A stretch of 17,394 nt of DNA from NCBI GenBank assembly GCA_023485205.1, contig JAMCZX010000045.1, positions 1 to 17,394 on the forward strand, given 5' to 3'. The DNA is from Candidatus Omnitrophota bacterium (GTDB lineage Bacteria > Ratteibacteria > UBA8468 > B48-G9 > DTJG01). The notes beneath the pieces were generated by a model. The model was not told the origin of the DNA and ran no database searches. It saw nothing but the letters and a program-made list of their open reading frames with translations. The translations under genes and the position numbers were made by a program. Below, one piece after another: positions 1-7,652 of the stretch (within the stretch, counting starts at the first letter, position 1; each line of letters starts with the position of its first letter).

Positions 1-101
1 TTTTTATAAAAGAAAATATATTAAATTAACATATTTATAAAATAAAATTTATTTATTGATAATAAATATATAACTATATAAGTAAAGAAGTTCAGAAGTT
101 A

Positions 102-917
102 TTAAATATTATTTTTTTTATTTCCTGTGATTTTATTTTTTAATATTCCTATATTTTCTATTTCCACTTCAATAATATCATTTTCTTTTAAAAATATAGA
201 GGGTTTTTTTCCAAAGCCAATTCCCGGAGGAGTTCCTGTCATGATTATGGTACCTGGTAAAAGTGTCATTTGTTTTGAAAGATAGTTGATAATTTGATAT
301 ATATTAAAAATCATATTTTTTGTGGAATCGTTTTGCATGATTTTTCCATTAAGTCTTGTTTGAATTTTGAAATCCAAAGGGTTTATCTCTGTTTCTATCC
401 ATGGGCCGATAGGACAAAAAGTATCAAAAGATTTTGCTCTTGCCCATTGTTTATCAATTTTCATTTGACAATCTCTTGCAGTTACATCATTTCCACAGGT
501 ATAACCAAAAACATATTTCCACGCATTTTTTTCAGATACATTTTTTGCAGTTTTCCCTATTACTATACAAAGTTCTCCTTCATAATCCACTTCATCTGGA
601 GCTTGTTCAGGAAGTATGATTGGTTGTAAATGTCCTGTTATAGAACTTGTTGATTTTAAAAATATTATAGGCTCATTTGGTATTGCCATATTACTCTCTT
701 TGGCATGTTCTTTGTAATTTAAACCCAGAGCAATGATATTTGGAGGGTCAACAGGCGGTAAAAATTTTTCTATTTCATTTATAGGAAAAGAAATACCTGT
801 TTGTTGAGCTTTATTTGTTATAGGGTTTTTATCCAATAAAGAGACTTTATTATCTTTAAAAATTGCATAACTTCCATTTTTATCTGTTTGTTTGCTTAGT
901 ATTTTTAAATATTTCAT
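102..917 (-). CDS. Fumarylacetoacetate hydrolase (FAH) family enzyme
   Basis: A 271-residue cytoplasmic enzyme of the FAH superfamily, which uses a divalent metal to hydrolyse, decarboxylate or isomerise 2-oxo acids. The FAH core runs from about residue 57 to 255. Visible motifs are GLNYKEHA (65-72), the metal ligands in DYEGE (E113, E115), D144 in GNDVTARD, SFDTFCPIGPW (163-173) and GTPPGIGFG (228-236). Residues 1-55 form the small N-terminal lobe seen in this family. The exact substrate cannot be read from sequence; acylpyruvase, oxaloacetate decarboxylase and 2-hydroxyhepta-2,4-dienedioate isomerase are all possible. It lies 63 nt downstream of recO on the same strand and is probably the last gene of the hisS-to-recO unit, or has its own weak AT-rich promoter. 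The ATG has no clear Shine-Dalgarno. Family assignment is firm; substrate is unknown. Confidence 0.93.
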   Translation of the reverse strand: MKYLKILSKQTDKNGSYAIFKDNKVSLLDKNPITNKAQQTGISFPINEIEKFLPPVDPPNIIALGLNYKEHAKESNMAIPNEPIIFLKSTSSITGHLQPIILPEQAPDEVDYEGELCIVIGKTAKNVSEKNAWKYVFGYTCGNDVTARDCQMKIDKQWARAKSFDTFCPIGPWIETEINPLDFKIQTRLNGKIMQNDSTKNMIFNIYQIINYLSKQMTLLPGTIIMTGTPPGIGFGKKPSIFLKENDIIEVEIENIGILKNKITGNKKNNI

Positions 918-980
918 TTTTGTAAATATAGATTTGTTTTTATAAAATAAATATACTATTTATATTAACATAATTTTTAA

Positions 981-1700
981 TTATAAAAATTTTTTTTCGG
1001 AAATATGATAAGCAATAATGGAATCAAAACATTTTTTGATAGAATTATATATATTTTCAGGAAAAGATTTTATAATTAAAATTTTTTCATATGAAATTTT
1101 ATCAATAAATCTCATTATTTCTATACTTGATTCTGATATAGCAAACGCAGAAGGTTCTGTTTGTCCGCATTGTTTACAAAGAACTCCGCCTTTTTTACCG
1201 CTAAAGAATTTAAGCGTATTTGAATTTCCGCATTGAACACATTTATAAAGGAATGGCCCAAAGCCAAGGAAGGTTAAAATCTTTTCTTGAAAAGCAAGTT
1301 CAAATATTGGTAAATTTTTTATATCCGTAAGCATTTCCCCTGATTTTATTAATAAAGAAAACATTGATTCTGTATCTATTCTTTCCTGTGGTATAAGGCT
1401 ATTAACAGAAAATAGTATTTTCTCCCAAAAAATTTTTTTTTCATTTTCAAAATCATAATATTTTCTAAGAAATGGCTGGGTAATTAGGTCTAAACCTGAT
1501 ATTTTTTTCATATATATAATCATTTCAATATAAGAACCCTGACTATAAGTAAGTGGTGAAATTTTTTTCTTTGGATTTCTTGCCCCTTTTAAAATCCCTG
1601 CAATTTTTCCGTAATGTTCTGTAAGTATATTCAGAATAACACTTGTTTCTCTGAAATCAGTTTTTTTTAATATAAGACCGGTTATTTTTATTGGAGCCAT
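981..1700 (-). CDS. recO: DNA repair protein RecO
   Basis: RecO (239 residues, normal size) anneals complementary strands and, with RecR, loads RecA onto SSB-coated single-stranded DNA in the RecF pathway. Residues 1-75 match the N-terminal OB fold (ITGLILKKTDFRETSVIL, then YGKIAGILKGARNPKK). The helical C-terminal part carries a four-cysteine zinc site, CVQC (C154, C157) and CKQC (C175, C178). Its start is 9 nt beyond the stop of the DgkA-PAP2 gene, and the ATG lacks a Shine-Dalgarno, so it is probably translated by coupling. The PhoH-YbeY-DgkA-RecO order is a known conserved bacterial cluster, usually with era between dgkA and recO; era is absent from this interval. Confidence 0.95.
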   Translation of the reverse strand: MAPIKITGLILKKTDFRETSVILNILTEHYGKIAGILKGARNPKKKISPLTYSQGSYIEMIIYMKKISGLDLITQPFLRKYYDFENEKKIFWEKILFSVNSLIPQERIDTESMFSLLIKSGEMLTDIKNLPIFELAFQEKILTFLGFGPFLYKCVQCGNSNTLKFFSGKKGGVLCKQCGQTEPSAFAISESSIEIMRFIDKISYEKILIIKSFPENIYNSIKKCFDSIIAYHISEKKFL

Positions 1701-1709
1701 AGAATCTGA

Positions 1710-2441
1710 TTATTTGTAAAAACCAATTTTTGTTAATATTTCAAAGATAACAACTGTAATAAGAATACCTCCGAGTGCGCCAATTACTACTTCTTCAATT
1801 TTATGTATTCCTTTTAAAATCCTTCCCTGTGCCACCCATATAGCAAGTAATAGAACAAGAAAAGAGATTAAAGGATATCTTTCAAATGTTATAAAAGATA
1901 TTATTGTCCATATACTGAATGCTATTCCACTATGAATGCTTGGCATTCCACCGGCAAAAAGCGCTCCCTTTTTTATAAAAAACTTAATAAATATATAAAG
2001 AATACTTATCAGGATAATAACTATTAAAGTGAAATACCATGGTGAATAAGCAATATCTTTAAAAATATTTCTTAGGGATAGAGGAAAAAATCTTGCAAGA
2101 ATTAAATATCCCACTATAACAGCGCTAACGGTTGTTACAAGAACCATTGAAGCAGAAACATCTTTTAATCTTCTAACTTCTATAGTATATTTATCTGTTA
2201 TGAAATCTATAATCATTTCTATTATCGTATTACTAATTTCAGATATGATGACAAGAGTTATCAATAAAATAAGAATTAGGAAATCCGAAATAGGGATTTT
2301 AAAAATAACTCCAATTAAAATAACAAATGCCGCAATAATAAAATGAATTCTTAGGTTTCTTTGAGTTCTTAAAATAAAAAATAGTCCTCTAAACGCATCT
2401 GTAAAACTTGAAATAATATCCTTTCTATATTTGTTATTCAT
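1710..2441 (-). CDS. DgkA-type lipid kinase fused to a PAP2 phosphatase
   Basis: A 243-residue polytopic membrane protein made of two enzyme families. Residues 1-118 match DgkA/undecaprenol kinase: SFTDAFRGL, RNLRIH, the catalytic stretch E68-N71-E75 (E. coli E69-N72-E76) and RRLKDVSAS (90-98). Residues 130-243 match PAP2/lipid phosphatases: GGMPSIHS (164-171, with H170) and R207...H213...E217. The classical first PAP2 motif, K-x6-RP, is not seen, and the third motif ends in Glu rather than Asp. By family, one half phosphorylates undecaprenol or diacylglycerol and the other removes phosphate from a lipid such as undecaprenyl pyrophosphate, so the fusion may recycle the C55 carrier. The ATG overlaps the ybeY stop by 8 nt behind a run of A residues. 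Domain calls are secure; the lipid substrate is inferred. Confidence 0.88.
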   Translation of the reverse strand: MNNKYRKDIISSFTDAFRGLFFILRTQRNLRIHFIIAAFVILIGVIFKIPISDFLILILLITLVIISEISNTIIEMIIDFITDKYTIEVRRLKDVSASMVLVTTVSAVIVGYLILARFFPLSLRNIFKDIAYSPWYFTLIVIILISILYIFIKFFIKKGALFAGGMPSIHSGIAFSIWTIISFITFERYPLISFLVLLLAIWVAQGRILKGIHKIEEVVIGALGGILITVVIFEILTKIGFYK

Positions 2442-2886
2442 TTTTTTTTGTTTGTGTGTTATCCCATATTTTTTTTAATATGATATCCTGTTTTTTTAAC
2501 ATTTTATTTCTGCTGTTAATAGAATAATCGTTATAACCGGAAAAGTGCAGAATTCCATGTATTATAAGATAAAAAATTTCTTTTTCAAAAGAATTATTAA
2601 ATTCTTTTGCCTGCTTTTTTGCTGTGTCTATTGAAATTAATATATCAATAGTCTGGTCTGTTTTAAAAGATATTATATCTGTGTGGGATTTTTTATTTAA
2701 AAATTTTTTATTGACTTCTATTATTTTTTTATCATTTATGAGATTAACAGATATTTCTTTGATATTTGCAGGTATATATTGTTCTAAGATATAAGCTTTT
2801 TCTTTTAATAACATAAGATTAATTTTTTTCTTTTTCTGAAGATTGTTTATTGTTATCCTGATAGGAAAATTTTTCATTTTTTTCAT
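2434..2886 (-). CDS. ybeY: Endoribonuclease YbeY (rRNA maturation factor)
   Basis: YbeY is a small metal-dependent endoribonuclease involved in 16S rRNA 3' processing and ribosome quality control. The 150 residues include the typical N-terminal strand (IRITINN), the SHTDIISF block (67-74, usual form PTDVLSF), the LISIDTAKKQA block (83-93) and the metal site HGILHFSGYND (110-120). Two differences stand out. The third zinc ligand, normally His, is Asp120, and the conserved Arg before the TDV block is Leu63. I recall a similar Asp variant in Bacteroidetes YbeY, so it may still bind metal. The start (M1, or M4 at 2877) lies 59-68 nt inside the phoH 3' end; a start beyond the phoH stop (M25) would remove the first core strand. 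No Shine-Dalgarno is seen. Confidence 0.93.
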   Translation of the reverse strand: MKKMKNFPIRITINNLQKKKKINLMLLKEKAYILEQYIPANIKEISVNLINDKKIIEVNKKFLNKKSHTDIISFKTDQTIDILISIDTAKKQAKEFNNSFEKEIFYLIIHGILHFSGYNDYSINSRNKMLKKQDIILKKIWDNTQTKKNE

Positions 2887-3859
2887 TGTATTTTGTATAT
2901 GCTTTGATAATTTTTTTTACAAGATAATGTCTGACAACATCTTTTTCGGAAAAATATATAAATTTTATATCTTTTATTCCTTTTAATACTTTTTCACATA
3001 CAACAAGACCAGAAGTTGTCATTGTAAGAGGTTGGTCTATTTGTGTTATATCACCGGTAACAACAGCTTTTGAATTTATCCCCAGTCTGGTAAGAAACAT
3101 TTTTATCTGTTCAGTTGTAGTATTTTGAGCCTCATCAAGAATTATAAAAGCATCACTTAAGGTTCTTCCTCTCATATAAGCCAGTGGTATAATTTCTATA
3201 ATTTTCTGGTCTGTCCATTTTTTAAGTTCATCGTATTTCATAATATCATATAAGGCATCATATATAGGCTGAAGGTAAGGTTTTATTTTTTCTTCAAGGT
3301 CTCCTGGGAGAAATCCAAGTCTTTCCCCTGCTTCTAGCGCCGGTCTGGTAAGAATAACTCTTCTGAATAACCCCTTTTTTATAGATTCTATGGCACAGGA
3401 TACTGCAAGATATGTTTTTCCTGTTCCTGCCGGACCAATTCCTACTGTAAGAGAATAGTTTTTAATGGCTTTTATATAGTTTTTTTGAATAGTGCTTTGT
3501 GGATATATAAATTCTTTTCTTGATTTAATAAATATTTCCTGTTTTTCCAGGTTTTTTGGTAAAGTTTGTTGAAGTATATCTTTTTGAAAATATATATCTT
3601 TATTTTTTATTTGGGCTATAGTTTCTAAAATATCACGATGTGTAAGAGAATCAGTTGTTTCAATTTTTTTTATAAGAGCATGAAAAAGCAGAATACTTTT
3701 TTCAATATTATTTTGTTCTCCTTTTAATTTTAAGATATTACCTCTTGCATATAATTCTACATCTAAAATGTCTTCAAGGAGTTTTAAGTTTGAATCATAA
3801 CTTCCAAAAATAATTTGAGCATCTCTGTTTGAGAAATTGATTTCTTTAACTAAAACCAT
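2819..3859 (-). CDS. phoH: PhoH/PhoL-family ATPase
   Basis: A 346-residue cytoplasmic P-loop ATPase of the PhoH family, commonly encoded just upstream of ybeY and linked to RNA or ribosome metabolism, though its biochemical role is not settled. Residues 1-65 form the small N-terminal RNA-binding-like domain of PhoL proteins. The ATPase domain has Walker A GPAGTGKT (142-149), TRPALEAGERLGFLPGD (171-187), YMRGRT (228-233), Walker B FIILDE (238-243) and the sensor-like VVTGDITQ (266-273). The domain ends near VVRHYLVKKIIKAY (308-321). The remaining 25 residues are a charged low-complexity tail, encoded mostly in the overlap with ybeY. Its ATG shares one base with the stop codon of the LysM lipoprotein gene (TAATG), so translational coupling is likely; no separate Shine-Dalgarno is visible. 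Confidence 0.96.
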   Translation of the reverse strand: MVLVKEINFSNRDAQIIFGSYDSNLKLLEDILDVELYARGNILKLKGEQNNIEKSILLFHALIKKIETTDSLTHRDILETIAQIKNKDIYFQKDILQQTLPKNLEKQEIFIKSRKEFIYPQSTIQKNYIKAIKNYSLTVGIGPAGTGKTYLAVSCAIESIKKGLFRRVILTRPALEAGERLGFLPGDLEEKIKPYLQPIYDALYDIMKYDELKKWTDQKIIEIIPLAYMRGRTLSDAFIILDEAQNTTTEQIKMFLTRLGINSKAVVTGDITQIDQPLTMTTSGLVVCEKVLKGIKDIKFIYFSEKDVVRHYLVKKIIKAYTKYNEKNEKFSYQDNNKQSSEKEKN

Positions 3860-4548
3860 TATTGTGGAATTATTATTTTTGTGCCAATTATTAAATCAGA
3901 TGGGTTTCTTATTATATCTCTATTGGCATTATAGATTTTTCTCCATTTATTAGCAGTGCCATAAAATTTTAAAGATATTCCGCTTAAGGTATCTCCACTT
4001 TTAATTGTATATTTTCTTCCAAATTGAGAACCTGTTGAACTTAAAACTTTTGGTCTGCCTGGTAGCACTGGTTCATACTGGACAGTTTTTACAGTGGCTT
4101 TTATTCTTCCCATTTCAGCCATTACCTGATTTGCTGCTGCTATGGATTTAGCAGAGTTTTCATTTGATACACTGATTGCATTATTTGCTGCATCAATAGC
4201 TTTTTGTGATTGTTTGTTAGCATAATCCATAGCTTGTTTTGCAGATTCTTTTGCTGATTCAACTGCTTGTTGAGAGGCTTTTATGGCATTGTTTGCGGCT
4301 TGAAATGCGGTATCAGCAGTTGCGTTTGCCTGATTGCTTGTATTGTATGCCATTTGAGCATATTTGTGGGATTCTTTACTAACATCAAGAGCTGTTTCAG
4401 AAATTGCTTTTACCTGTCGCATTTGGATTTCCAACTGTTGTGCCTCTGTTAAAGTTATTTTTTGCTTTGATTGTTGATTTATTGTTGAACATCCGGTTGC
4501 TAAAATCATTAAAGAAATAAAAGAACCATATAAAAAGAAATATTTCAT
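3859..4548 (-). CDS. Alanine-rich coiled-coil lipoprotein with C-terminal LysM domain
   Basis: A predicted outer-membrane lipoprotein of 229 residues that binds peptidoglycan. A signal peptide (1-19, MKYFF..., hydrophobic core, ending LATG) is followed by lipobox Cys20. Residues 36-152 form a long helix with Ala, Ser, Asn and Gln in heptad spacing, like the alanine zipper of Lpp. After a short Pro/Gly linker comes a LysM domain (180-228: YTIKSGDTLSGIS at its start, GTKIIIP at its end). By analogy it would tether the outer membrane to the cell wall non-covalently. The start is the ATG at 4548, preceded by GGAGG at 4554-4558; a GTG at 4560 overlaps that Shine-Dalgarno and would spoil the signal peptide, so I rejected it. 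It sits 64 nt after aspS and immediately before phoH. I do not recognise a named family. Confidence 0.87.
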   Translation of the reverse strand: MKYFFLYGSFISLMILATGCSTINQQSKQKITLTEAQQLEIQMRQVKAISETALDVSKESHKYAQMAYNTSNQANATADTAFQAANNAIKASQQAVESAKESAKQAMDYANKQSQKAIDAANNAISVSNENSAKSIAAANQVMAEMGRIKATVKTVQYEPVLPGRPKVLSSTGSQFGRKYTIKSGDTLSGISLKFYGTANKWRKIYNANRDIIRNPSDLIIGTKIIIPQ

Positions 4549-4553
4549 AGTTT

Positions 4554-4558
4554 CCTCC
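4554..4558 (-). promoter_or_regulatory. Shine-Dalgarno of the LysM lipoprotein gene
   Basis: GGAGG on the minus strand, five bases before the ATG at 4548. It fixes the start of the lipoprotein, because the competing upstream GTG (4558-4560) overlaps it. Few genes in this window have such a clear site, so the lipoprotein may be translated more strongly than its neighbours. Confidence 0.85.
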
Positions 4559-4612
4559 ACTTAAATTTAAGTTTAGTATAAAATAAATATTTATAATATT
4601 TATAAGTTATCA

Positions 4613-6370
4613 TTATTTTTCAGGTAAGTCAATCTTAATTTTTAAATCTTTTAATTGTTTGGATTCTACATAATCTGGAGCACCTGAAAGAAGACATGTC
4701 CCTTTCTGTGTTTTGGGAAATGCTATAATCTCTCTGATAGAATCTTGTTTTTTCAAAAGCATAATAAGTCTGTCAAGTCCAAAGGCTATTCCTCCATGGG
4801 GAGGCGCTCCAAAAGATAATGCATCCAGAAGAAATCCAAATTTTTCCTGATAATCCTCTTTTTTTATGCCAAGAATTTCAAATATTTTTTCTTGCATGGA
4901 TTTTTTATGGATTCTTATACTTCCACCGCCAATTTCTGTACCATTAAGAACAAGGTCATAGGCCTGGGCAGTAATATTTAAAGGATTATCATGATTTTTA
5001 AAACTTTCATGTTCAGGACTGGTAAAAGGATGATGCCGGGAAACAATTTTGTTTTCTTCTTTGCTGAATTCAAACAGTGGGAAATCAACAATCCATAAAA
5101 AATAAAATTTATTATCAGGATTTTTTATTTTTAATTTATCAGATATCTGTATTCTTATAAAACCTAAAATTTCATTCACCCATTCAGGGTTTCCTCCTAA
5201 AAATAGAATAAGAGCACCAGATTTTATATTTAAGTTGGTTTTTATATTTTCAATGATATCCTGTTTCAAAAACTTTTTTATTGGAGATTGGTAATCATTG
5301 TCTTTAAATCTAATCCAGCCAATACCATTGCCACCTTTTTCTTTGATAAATTGATTTATATTATCTATATCTTTTAAAGAAATTTTATCTCCGTCTTCAA
5401 TTTTTATTGCTTTTATAATCCCATTTTTTTCAATAATTTTATCAATAAAGTCAAGTCCTGATTTTTTTAAATAGTCTGTTATATTTTGTAAAATAAATCC
5501 AAAACTGATATCAGGTTTGTCTGTTCCATATTTTTCCATTGCTTCAGAATATTTTATCTTTGGAAAAGGAGTTTCTATATTAATATCAAGAGTTTTTTCA
5601 ATTGCATATTTAACAACTGCTTCAGAAATATTTATGATATCATTTTGTTCCACAAAGGACATTTCCATATCAATCTGTGTAAATTCCGGCTGTCTGTCTG
5701 CGCGTAGGTCTTCATCTCTAAAACAACGGGCAACCTGGAAATATTTATCAAAGCCTGAAATCATAAGAATTTGTTTAAACAACTGGGGGGATTGTGGTAA
5801 GGCATAAAATTTTCCAGATTCTAATCTGCTTGGAACAAGAAAATCCCTTGCTCCTTCCGGAGTGCTTTTGGTAAGCATAGGTGTTTCTATTTCAAGAAAG
5901 TTTTCTTTTCCTAAAAACTCTCTTATACTTTGAATAAATTTACTTCTGAAAATAATATTTTCTTTAATCTCATTTCTTCTTAAGTCAAGATATCTGTATT
6001 TAAGTCGGACATTTTCATTTACAGACCCGGCATCTTCTATTTCAAATGGTAATGGCTGGTGGGAATCATTCAAAATGTTAATCTTTTCTAATTTAACTTC
6101 TATTTCACCTGTAAGGAGTTTTGAATTAATTGTTGAATCTGGTCGTTGAACAACAGTACCTTCAATACTGATGACTGATTCTGGTTTTACCCCTATATTT
6201 TGAATTTCATCTGAATCATCTATAACAATTTGAGTAATTCCATACCTGTCTCTCAGGTCAATAAATAAAATATTGCCGTGGTCCCTGATTTTAGAGACCC
6301 AGCCAGCAAGTTTAACTTCTTTTCCTATATCTTTAATAGTTAATTGTCCACATGTATGGGTTCTTATCAT
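4613..6370 (-). CDS. aspS: Aspartyl-tRNA synthetase, probably non-discriminating
   Basis: A 585-residue class IIb synthetase of the bacterial AspRS type that charges tRNA-Asp. The N-terminal OB-fold anticodon domain spans about 1-105, followed by the catalytic core with motif 1 (FLEIETPMLTKSTPEGARDFLVP, in two parts around 158-180), motif 2 (FRDEDLRADRQPEFTQID, 217-234), the GAD insertion (about 285-425), and motif 3 (GGIAFGLDR near 535). His31 stands where E. coli has Leu30, and Ser79 where E. coli has Lys81. In studied enzymes these positions separate tRNA-Asp-specific from Asp/Asn non-discriminating forms, so this enzyme probably also makes Asp-tRNA-Asn for GatCAB. The ATG overlaps the hisS stop in ATGA form, indicating coupling. 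The length is normal and the frame is intact. Confidence 0.97.
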   Translation of the reverse strand: MIRTHTCGQLTIKDIGKEVKLAGWVSKIRDHGNILFIDLRDRYGITQIVIDDSDEIQNIGVKPESVISIEGTVVQRPDSTINSKLLTGEIEVKLEKINILNDSHQPLPFEIEDAGSVNENVRLKYRYLDLRRNEIKENIIFRSKFIQSIREFLGKENFLEIETPMLTKSTPEGARDFLVPSRLESGKFYALPQSPQLFKQILMISGFDKYFQVARCFRDEDLRADRQPEFTQIDMEMSFVEQNDIINISEAVVKYAIEKTLDINIETPFPKIKYSEAMEKYGTDKPDISFGFILQNITDYLKKSGLDFIDKIIEKNGIIKAIKIEDGDKISLKDIDNINQFIKEKGGNGIGWIRFKDNDYQSPIKKFLKQDIIENIKTNLNIKSGALILFLGGNPEWVNEILGFIRIQISDKLKIKNPDNKFYFLWIVDFPLFEFSKEENKIVSRHHPFTSPEHESFKNHDNPLNITAQAYDLVLNGTEIGGGSIRIHKKSMQEKIFEILGIKKEDYQEKFGFLLDALSFGAPPHGGIAFGLDRLIMLLKKQDSIREIIAFPKTQKGTCLLSGAPDYVESKQLKDLKIKIDLPEK

Positions 6371-7611
6371 AAGTTTTCTCCAAAAAAAGTGGTTATATCA
6401 TTGAAATGAATTAATTGTTGTGTTCCATTTTTCATATTTTTATAAAGAAAAGATTTTTGTGATAGCTCATTTTCTCCTAAAATGAAAACTTCTTCAATTT
6501 TTTGTTTATTTACAATTTTTAAATAATTTTTTAATGACCTTTTATCATAATCTATTATTATTTTAATATTTTTTTTTCTTAGTTTATCTATTATTTGAAT
6601 ACCTTCAGCAAATGATTTTTCATCAAGAAAAACAACCCAAATAATTCTGTCTTTTTTTTCAGGGTTTTTTAAGATTTCACAGATTCTATCCATGCCTATT
6701 GCAAAACCTACTGCTGGTATACAAGGTCCTCCTAATTGGTCAACAAGATTATCATACCTTCCTCCACCAGCCACTGAATTTTCCTCTCCTGAAATTTTAA
6801 CCTCAAAAACGGTTTTTGTATAATAATCAAGTCCTCTGACAAGATATGGATTTTCCTTATAAGGAATAGAAAAAATTTTAAGATATTGATATGTTTGTTC
6901 TTTATGCTGCTTACAATCCTGACATAAAAAATCATTAATGTTTGGTCCATCTTTTAAAATTTGCTGACAGGTTTGATTTTTACAATCCATTACTCTTAAA
7001 ACATTGTTTTGTGCCCGGATTTTACAATCATTACAAAAAGAAGAAAGATTTTCAGATAAATAATTAGAAAGTTTTTCTGTATATATTGGTTTGCATTTAT
7101 TACATCCAATAGAGTTTATTTCTATGATATAATCTTTAAATCCGATGCTGGATATAAATTTATCTAACAGCAGTATTACTTCTCCATCATAGAAACCATT
7201 TTCTCCTCCAAAAATTTCCACACCCATCTGATAAAATTGTCTGTACCTGCCCTTTTGAGGTCTGTCATATCTAAACATTGGACCTGAATAATAAAATTTA
7301 TGAATTTTTTTTACATCAAACATTCTATGTTCAATATATGCACGAACAACTCCTGCTGTTGCTTCCGGTCTAAGAGCAATAACTCTGCCTTTTTTATCTG
7401 AGAAGATATACATTTCTTTTTGGACTATGTCAGTATATGTCCCTACACTTCTTTGAAAAAGAGCTGCTTCTTCAATAATCGGGATTCTTATTTCTTCAAA
7501 TCCAAAAGATTTGAAAAGAGAGACTGCTTTTTCTTCTGCAAATTGCCATTTTTCCAATTCTTCCGGTAATAAATCTCTTACACCCCTGATAGTTTTAATT
7601 TCTTTATCCAT
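6367..7611 (-). CDS. hisS: Histidyl-tRNA synthetase
   Basis: A 414-residue class IIa synthetase that charges tRNA-His. Visible landmarks are the N-terminal IRGVRDLLPEE, ALRPEATAGVVRAY (motif-2 region), FRYDRPQKGRYRQFYQMGVE, a four-pair cysteine-rich insertion (CNKC, CNDC, DCKNQTC, CQDC) as in many bacterial HisRS, the HisA loop LVRGLDYYTKTVFEV and GGGRYDNLVDQLGG. The C-terminal 90 residues form the anticodon-binding domain. I chose ATG at 7611 because the protein then begins MDKEIKTIRG, like the family. A TTG at 7647 would add 12 residues, but it is part of the predicted -35 box. The predicted transcript starts at or next to this ATG. It heads the long minus-strand unit and overlaps aspS by 4 nt. 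Confidence 0.96.
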   Translation of the reverse strand: MDKEIKTIRGVRDLLPEELEKWQFAEEKAVSLFKSFGFEEIRIPIIEEAALFQRSVGTYTDIVQKEMYIFSDKKGRVIALRPEATAGVVRAYIEHRMFDVKKIHKFYYSGPMFRYDRPQKGRYRQFYQMGVEIFGGENGFYDGEVILLLDKFISSIGFKDYIIEINSIGCNKCKPIYTEKLSNYLSENLSSFCNDCKIRAQNNVLRVMDCKNQTCQQILKDGPNINDFLCQDCKQHKEQTYQYLKIFSIPYKENPYLVRGLDYYTKTVFEVKISGEENSVAGGGRYDNLVDQLGGPCIPAVGFAIGMDRICEILKNPEKKDRIIWVVFLDEKSFAEGIQIIDKLRKKNIKIIIDYDKRSLKNYLKIVNKQKIEEVFILGENELSQKSFLYKNMKNGTQQLIHFNDITTFFGENL

Positions 7612-7618
7612 TTGGATT

Positions 7619-7647
7619 ATTTTATCTAATTTGAAAGTTTTGGTCAA
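7619..7647 (-). promoter_or_regulatory. Sigma70-type promoter of hisS, predicted leaderless
   Basis: On the minus strand, TTGACC (7647-7642), a 17-bp spacer, then TAAAAT (7624-7619). Five of six bases match consensus in each box, with ideal spacing. The expected first transcribed base is about 7612, one base before the hisS ATG at 7611. No Shine-Dalgarno is present. The boxes and spacing are seen; leaderless transcription is inference. Confidence 0.6.
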
Positions 7648-7652
7648 AGAAA

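Noticed and set aside
86..100. Two direct copies of AGAAGTT at the left end
   Set aside because: Two 7-bp copies are too short and few to call a repeat array or attachment site; nothing mobile is nearby.
294..629. Open frame on the plus strand opposite the FAH gene
   Set aside because: It is antisense to a clear FAH-family gene, its residues are biased (many Phe, Ile, Cys), and no start signal is present.
970..984. Six-bp AT-only stem with three-base loop at the recO stop, considered as a terminator
   Set aside because: It has only A-T pairs and would be too unstable; similar stems are expected by chance in this composition.
2441..2449. Run of nine A (minus strand) at the ybeY-DgkA junction as a possible frameshift site
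   Set aside because: The DgkA frame has its own ATG right after the run, so ordinary coupling explains it without programmed slippage.
4560..4603. A 12-bp palindrome (4560-4571), an AT hairpin (4583-4603) and a TATACT box in the aspS-lipoprotein spacer
   Set aside because: No -35 box fits and the sequence is nearly all A and T, so I did not call an internal promoter or terminator.
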